A stretch of 64,000 nt of DNA, taken from the NCBI RefSeq assembly GCF_001375655.1, contig NZ_CTEN01000002.1:248001-312000 (forward strand), in the 5' to 3' direction. This stretch comes from Streptococcus varani. GTDB lineage: Bacteria; Bacillota; Bacilli; Lactobacillales; Streptococcaceae. Shown here in pieces: positions 63,234 to 64,000 of this stretch. Made by a program: the position numbers and the translations under genes. Positions within the stretch are counted from its first letter, which is position 1. Every line of letters starts with the position of its first letter. Below the pieces are notes generated by a model. That model had not been told where the DNA came from. It did not search any database and saw nothing but the letters and a program-made list of their open reading frames with translations.

Positions 63234-64000
63234 TTATAGATGAACACCTTTTTCAACCAAGGCTTCCAACTCGGTCAAGCGAGCTTCGAAGACCTTGAAG
63301 GCATCGTTCAGATAATCTTCCTTGGTCATATCCACACCTGCTTTTTTCATGACTTCCAGTGGGTAGTCGGAGCTTCCTGCCTTGAGGTAATCGAGATACT
63401 TTTCCTTATCTTCTGGACTACCATTGACAATTTTGTCAGAGAGAGCTGAAGCAGCCGCAAAACCGGTTGCGTACTGGAAGACATAGTAATTGTAATAGAA
63501 ATGCGGAATGCGTGCCCATTCAAATTGGATGAAGTAATTATCTTCCGCAGACAAACCATAATACTTCTCATTGATACCTGCATAGAGGTTGCTGAGGAAA
63601 TCAGCTGTCAAGACTTGACCTTCCTGGTCTGCTTGGTACATAGCATGCTCAAACTCAGCAAACTGGGTTTGACGGAATACAGTGCCTCGGAAACCGTCCA
63701 AGTAATGGTTGAGGATAGCAAAGCGAACCTTGTCATCTTCTACTTCTGACAATAGTTTTTCTGTTAAGAGATTTTCATTGGTTGTTGAAGCAATCTCTGC
63801 CAAGAAAATTGGATAGTGTCCATACACATAGGGCTGATTCTCACGGGTGTACATAGAGTGCATGGAGTGTCCCGTCTCATGAATCAAGGTGTAGAGATTA
63901 TCTAGAGTATCTTGCCAGTTGAGCAACATAAAGGCATTGGTATCATAAGCACCACCTGAGTAGGCACCTGAGCGTTTGCCTTCGTTTTCGTGGACATCAA
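63234..64000 (-). CDS. pepF: Oligoendopeptidase F, C-terminal part
   Basis: The frame runs off the right edge; ~255 codons are present. The zinc motif '[14 protein letters not shown]' (HEXXH) is followed by '[14 protein letters not shown]', whose Glu is the third ligand, and the family's C-terminal helical region. The internal Met at 63929 is not the start, because the frame continues upstream in good codons ('[20 protein letters not shown]'). M3-family enzyme cleaving short peptides in the cytoplasm. Called pepB/pepF in streptococci. Confidence 0.93.
   Translation of the reverse strand, partial: DVHENEGKRSGAYSGGAYDTNAFMLLNWQDTLDNLYTLIHETGHSMHSMYTRENQPYVYGHYPIFLAEIASTTNENLLTEKLLSEVEDDKVRFAILNHYLDGFRGTVFRQTQFAEFEHAMYQADQEGQVLTADFLSNLYAGINEKYYGLSAEDNYFIQFEWARIPHFYYNYYVFQYATGFAAASALSDKIVNGSPEDKEKYLDYLKAGSSDYPLEVMKKAGVDMTKEDYLNDAFKVFEARLTELEALVEKGVHL

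Overview
The window is ordinary low-GC Firmicute chromosome and looks like a mitis-group Streptococcus (S. mitis/oralis/pneumoniae relatives). This rests on recognisable streptococcal gene orders: rexB, pcrA, the sus sucrose locus, miaA-hflX-rnz, pheS-GNAT-pheT, DUF1146-murA-epuA-endA, alaS, prsA-O-methyltransferase, niaR-niaX and pepF. There are no rRNA or tRNA genes, prophages or CRISPR arrays. It carries four mobile elements: an internally deleted IS1182-like element (1054-1530), an intact IS982-family element with a target duplication (23218-24178), a group II intron placed just after the pheT terminator (about 38084-39941), and an ISL3/IS1167-type element with an internal tandem duplication (54228-56369).

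Region by region. 1-7.3 kb: rexB (partial), mini-IS, pcrA, then a heavy-metal P-type ATPase facing a MerR regulator across a promoter with the 19-bp spacer typical of MerR control. 7.3-13 kb: sucrose uptake and hydrolysis (susH, susT2, susT1, susX, susR) with a strong promoter, two LacI-type operators and a cre-like site. 13.4-23 kb: the most interesting block. Beside the NADH oxidase nox lie all recognisable parts of a flavin-based extracellular electron transfer (EET) system: eetA-like NusG-II protein, DHNA prenyltransferase, ApbE FMN transferase, two FMN-binding lipoproteins, polyprenyl synthase, membrane-anchored type II NADH dehydrogenase and the Gx-transporter EetB. 23-37.9 kb: IS982 element and housekeeping or accessory genes (DUF1846, AlkD-like repair, VOC proteins, thioesterase, rpiA, SDR, rnz, hflX, miaA, MFS transporter, PHP phosphatase, MetE-like protein under a MET box). 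38-44.7 kb: group II intron, pheT, GNAT, pheS and its T-box leader. 44.6-54 kb: broken endA, epuA, murA, DUF1146, a small membrane protein, an SPFH/zinc-ribbon/TPM membrane-stress-like operon, a membrane protein and a SWIM protein. 54-64 kb: the ISL3 element, alaS with repeated structured leader sequences, a T-box plus LURP-one gene, prsA, an O-methyltransferase, niaR/niaX and the 3' part of pepF.

How the parts work together. In the EET block, Ndh2 would pass electrons from NADH to a demethylmenaquinone made by DmkA and DmkB from imported DHNA. Secreted FmnB would flavinylate the lipoproteins, which relay electrons to extracellular acceptors, with EetA/EetB as membrane partners. Nox next door is the competing oxygen-dependent route for NADH reoxidation, and a Rex-like site overlaps the ndh2 promoter. 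Against this, endA (the transformation nuclease) appears inactivated by a small out-of-frame deletion, the intron maturase carries a nonsense codon, and several tRNA-synthetase leaders carry a repeated RNA-like motif that I could not assign to a family.
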